Assembly (NCBI GenBank): GCA_002050275.1
Contig: MWTB01000021.1
Span: 306,552 to 370,551 of the forward strand
Length of the DNA: 64,000 bases
Direction: 5' to 3'
DNA from: Anaerolineae bacterium UTCFX1
Lineage (GTDB): Bacteria; Chloroflexota; Anaerolineae; Anaerolineales; Villigracilaceae
The notes below the pieces were generated by a model. It saw only the letters and a program-made list of their open reading frames with translations, made no database searches and was not told the origin of the DNA. The position numbers were made by a program, and so were the translations under genes. Shown in pieces: positions 61,336-64,000 of this stretch (its first letter is position 1; every line of letters begins with the position of its first letter).

Positions 61336-62673
61336 TTACAAATCTACAAAATATGCGCTGGCGGCGCGATCGAGCATATCTTCCGTCATGGCGGGCGGCG
61401 TTCCGAGGTAACTTGAGATGTCAAGAATCTGGTCGCACAGGTCCCGCGGATGCGAAGCGCGCAGTTTGCGGTTGCGTTTGATGTACCAATTTTGAAGCAA
61501 GTACGCCAGCCCGCGATCGCTATACTCAACTTTTTTGTCGGCGGCGACGCGCCGGAAGATCTCGCGATATTCCTCATAGGTCGGGTCGCCAATCTCGATC
61601 TTGTGCCGCAAGCGGCGCAAAAAGGCTTCGTCTACAAGGTCGCGCGGAGGCAGGTTCGTCGAAAATACGATCAATACGTCGAACGGCACTTCAATCTTCA
61701 GCCCGGTATGCAGCGTGAGAAAATCCACGCGGTTCTCAAGCGGAACGATCCAGCGGTTGAGCAAATCGCGCGGACGCACTTGCTGCCGCCCAAAGTCGTC
61801 AATCAATAAAATGCCGCCGTTCGCCTTAACTTGGAACGGAGCCTCATAAAATTTATTAATATCGTCGTAGACAAGGTCCAACCCTTCCAGCGTAAGCTCG
61901 CCGCCCACCACCACGAAGGGACGCCGAATTTTCACCCAACGTGGATCGCGGCGCTGACTGGCGCGCAAACTGCCCGTGGTCGTGCCGGGCGTCGAGGAGC
62001 CGCTTTCGTTTTCCGGCGCAAGGCGATGGCTGACCTGATCGTACACCTTAATAACCTGTCCATCCAAATATAACGCGTACGGAATATACATGACCTGGCT
62101 CAACGCCAAATTTCCAAACGCGCGCGCCACGCTCGTCTTGCCGTTTCCGGGCGGACCGTACATAAAGATCGAAGTCCCTGAATTGAGCGCGGGACCCAAC
62201 TTCTGGAACGATTTTTCGGAAAGCACCAACTGCGAAAGGATCTGGCGCATTGTGCGCGTCGTGACGGTGACGCGTCCCCCGCGCTGCCGGCGGATCGCTT
62301 CGTTGTAGACCTCAAAAGGCACAGGCGCGGGACCGACATATTGACTGCGTTCCATCGCTTCGCGCGCGCGCACTACGCCCGCTTCGGTGATGCCAAAAGT
62401 GTACGCGCTTTCGCCCAAACCGCCCTGCGACGATTTCACTTCGATCAGTTTATCGCGCTTCAGCGTTTCCAGAATGCTGTCGGTTACGCCAGCAAAGGGA
62501 AGCGCGATCGCTTCTGCAATCTTAAAACCGCTCATATATCCTTGCATGTACAGCGCCTTAAGCGTTAAGTTCTGAATCCATAACGCGGGCAGCCCCGTAT
62601 CGTCAATCGAATTAATCGGCGGCGGAGAAAACAGACTCGCCCCCTGATTGGATCGTCCAAGCGGATTTAACAT
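61336..62673 (-). CDS. AAA ATPase with N-terminal winged-helix region
   Basis: 445 residues from the ATG at 62673 (GAGGTG upstream; an ATG 12 bases earlier is less well placed). The N-terminal region (to about 130) looks like a winged helix (MSGFKIAEAIALPFAGVTDS, DKLIEVKSSQGG). The AAA part has Walker A IFMYGPPGNGKTSVARAF, Walker B GGILLIDDFGRQQVRPRD, sensor 1 VLIVFSTNLPP and arginine finger-like EAFLRRLRHKIEIGDP. It resembles MoxR/RavA-type remodelling ATPases in layout. What it acts on is unknown. GDPD and GH3 follow it. Confidence 0.85.
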   Translation of the reverse strand: MLNPLGRSNQGASLFSPPPINSIDDTGLPALWIQNLTLKALYMQGYMSGFKIAEAIALPFAGVTDSILETLKRDKLIEVKSSQGGLGESAYTFGITEAGVVRAREAMERSQYVGPAPVPFEVYNEAIRRQRGGRVTVTTRTMRQILSQLVLSEKSFQKLGPALNSGTSIFMYGPPGNGKTSVARAFGNLALSQVMYIPYALYLDGQVIKVYDQVSHRLAPENESGSSTPGTTTGSLRASQRRDPRWVKIRRPFVVVGGELTLEGLDLVYDDINKFYEAPFQVKANGGILLIDDFGRQQVRPRDLLNRWIVPLENRVDFLTLHTGLKIEVPFDVLIVFSTNLPPRDLVDEAFLRRLRHKIEIGDPTYEEYREIFRRVAADKKVEYSDRGLAYLLQNWYIKRNRKLRASHPRDLCDQILDISSYLGTPPAMTEDMLDRAASAYFVDL

Positions 62674-62685
62674 CGCACCTCGCAA

Positions 62686-63171
62686 ATTTTGTTATTCATA
62701 CGCATACGTTCCGAACAGGGCGATTATAACGCCGATTACAACGATTGCCAGCGCGCTACAATTGCGTCTCCATTAACAGACCGATCGCGACCGCGCTCCA
62801 AATGTTGCTTGCGCGCGGCAAGTTAGGAGATCGAAGGGTATTTGGAGAGGGTGCGAAGATGTGATGTACGACGCTGATGCGTTTGTAAATCTCGCCAGTC
62901 TTCGCCGCCGCGCAAGGTCGGGAACAGCGCGGTTCCGATGGCGAAGAGGCACGCCTTGTAGGGAAGTATCAATTCATTTTAAATTTCGCTGAGTTGACTC
63001 GGGGTCAAGACGGGTTCATCGGACTTCGTTTTTGGGGATTGAACTTTTTTGCGAAGTTTTGATTTGCCAGCCATAGTTTTCCTCTCGGTGTGACGGTCTC
63101 ACTATACAACGATTGAGGTTTGATTTCAACAGGGAAATTTCGACTTGCGCTGGCTTATAATTGGAATTCAC
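62686..63171. other. Gap before hsdR, with one possible small gene
   Basis: Between the AAA gene start and the hsdR start. At 62979-63074 (minus) a 31-codon frame has a good GAGAGGAAA site: it would make a Lys-rich peptide MAGKSKLRKKVQSPKTKSDE followed by PVLTPSQLSEI. I see no terminator, tRNA or repeat in the rest. The 5' region of hsdR contains no recognisable promoter. Confidence 0.35.
62979..63074 (-). CDS. Possible small Lys-rich peptide (31 residues)
   Basis: ATG at 63074, stop TAA at 62979-62981. The sequence starts MAGKSKLRKKVQSPKTKSD and is basic. GAGAGGAAA lies at a plausible distance before the ATG. No family recognised. It might be a real small protein or chance; the divergent location next to hsdR makes it worth listing. 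Confidence 0.3.
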   Translation of the reverse strand: MAGKSKLRKKVQSPKTKSDEPVLTPSQLSEI

Positions 63172-64000
63172 ATGGTCACAGAAGCCGATACCTGCCGAAC
63201 TTATATACTGCCAAATCTCAAATCCTCTGGATGGGAAGATGAGTATATTTCCGAACAGATGGTCTTGACGCCCGGACGGATTGTGCCCATCGGCGACAGA
63301 CACATCCGCAAGAGCGGTCTGCGCCCTGATTACACTCTGTTCATCCGGCAGAATATTCCAATTGCAGTTGTAGAAGCAAAAGCGGAGTACGCTCATCCCG
63401 CCAAGGGCTTACAGCAAGCCATGCAATACGCTGAAATGATGGGGTTGAAGTTTGCTTATTCGAGTAACGGAAAAGGTATTGTAGAACATGACTTTATTAC
63501 AGGCATGGAACGTAACCTTGACGCATTTCCAGCGCCTGACGAATTGTGGGACAGATTAAGAGGAACGTTCAAATTTGAAAATGAAAAGGATGAGGCGGAC
63601 GCACTTTCTAACTATTGGCAGGAAGTAAACGGGAAAGCCCCTCGTTATTATCAGCAAATCGCTATCAACAGGACGATCAATGCGGTTATCGAGGGTCAAA
63701 AACGGATTTTGCTTACGATGGCGACAGGAACGGGCAAAACATTTGTCGCTTTTCAAATCGCGTGGCGGTTGTGGAGGTCGAAGCGCAAGAAGCGGATTTT
63801 GTACCTTGCAGATCGAAACGTATTAATTGACCAAGCCAAAGATAGAACCTTCTCGCCGATGGGACAGGCTTTACAGAAGATCAAAGGCAGGGCGGTAAAG
63901 AGCCGCGAGGTGTATTTTGCCTTGTATCAGGCTCTGGCAAACCCAGTGACGGGGGAAAACTTGTACGAAAAATATCCAGAACACATCTCAAAAATAGTTT
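63172..64000 (+). CDS. hsdR: Type I restriction enzyme R subunit (HsdR), 5' part
   Basis: At least 276 residues from the ATG at 63172, cut by the window end. The nuclease part has LRPDYTLFIRQNIPIAVVEA and then KAEY (Asp, Glu, Lys of PD-(D/E)XK). The helicase part begins RYYQQIAINRTINAVIEGQK and has Walker A TMATGTGKTFVAFQIAWRL. It cleaves and translocates DNA in type I restriction with HsdM and HsdS, which must be downstream beyond the window. GGAATTC precedes the start. It is divergent from a possible small gene. Confidence 0.93.
   Translation, partial: MVTEADTCRTYILPNLKSSGWEDEYISEQMVLTPGRIVPIGDRHIRKSGLRPDYTLFIRQNIPIAVVEAKAEYAHPAKGLQQAMQYAEMMGLKFAYSSNGKGIVEHDFITGMERNLDAFPAPDELWDRLRGTFKFENEKDEADALSNYWQEVNGKAPRYYQQIAINRTINAVIEGQKRILLTMATGTGKTFVAFQIAWRLWRSKRKKRILYLADRNVLIDQAKDRTFSPMGQALQKIKGRAVKSREVYFALYQALANPVTGENLYEKYPEHISKIV

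Overview
The window looks like a chromosomal segment of a Chloroflexota bacterium, most likely class Anaerolineae. This is inferred from gene content, Thr/Pro-rich lipoprotein linkers, moderate GC (by eye slightly above half), and dense families of short palindromic and direct repeats that run through genes in frame. LytR-CpsA-Psr, VanW and FemAB/FemX-like proteins, many lipoproteins and no recognisable outer-membrane genes suggest a monoderm-type envelope. No tRNA, rRNA, CRISPR array, transposase or phage module was found.

Region 1-6.1 kb (minus strand): a UvrD-type helicase cut by the window edge, a GxxExxY protein, an array of five 83-bp repeats, a lipoprotein and a degenerate UvrD-like P-loop protein. 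Region 6.2-15.6 kb (mostly plus): a consensus promoter drives the ribosomal genes rplU-rpmA-rpmE (L31 carries an extra helix-hairpin-helix domain). Then follow thymidine kinase, hypoxanthine phosphoribosyltransferase, a CCA/poly(A)-polymerase-type nucleotidyltransferase, a receiver protein, pyruvate phosphate dikinase and enolase. Region 15.8-19.1 kb: an AT-rich lipoprotein, a deleted GNAT pseudogene, a PHB-depolymerase-like esterase and a D-cysteine desulfhydrase-type enzyme.

Region 19.2-29 kb (minus): two FemAB-like genes with an FRG-domain gene between them, then a glycan-building set (CapD/PglF-type dehydratase, polyprenyl glycosylphosphotransferase, glycosyltransferase) and a histidine kinase/response regulator pair. 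Region 29-40.6 kb: RidA, three exported proteins, an RsbU/RsbW/RsbV-like partner-switching set, a PAS-GAF histidine kinase, a receiver protein, the SRP RNA gene behind a consensus promoter, and two related membrane-anchored proteins.

Region 40.7-47.4 kb (minus): LCP protein, HEAT protein, Trm112-like protein, VanW protein and HerA-like ATPase. Region 47.5-50 kb: an ECF sigma factor, its presumed anti-sigma partner, and a DUF5666-type lipoprotein, the last two with Asp-rich tails. Region 50.2-55.9 kb (minus) is the most unusual: an operon of three ATP-grasp enzymes, a mannitol-1-phosphate dehydrogenase-like enzyme, an 80-residue helical protein and an MFS transporter. Its promoter matches that of the Asp-rich lipoprotein in both elements and in their 16-nt spacing, which suggests a small ECF regulon. 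The ATP-grasp C-termini resemble inositol phosphate kinases (ITPK1) as well as RimK ligases, so a polyol-phosphate or amino-acid-conjugate product is possible; no function is proven. Region 56-64 kb: an FHA-winged-helix regulator divergent from a Ser/Thr kinase, a GH3 hydrolase, a glycerophosphodiester phosphodiesterase, an AAA ATPase, and the start of a type I restriction subunit.

A window-wide pattern is that at least eleven in-frame repeat insertions or repeat-derived gene ends lie in genes between 0 and 29 kb, while I saw none from 32 to 64 kb.
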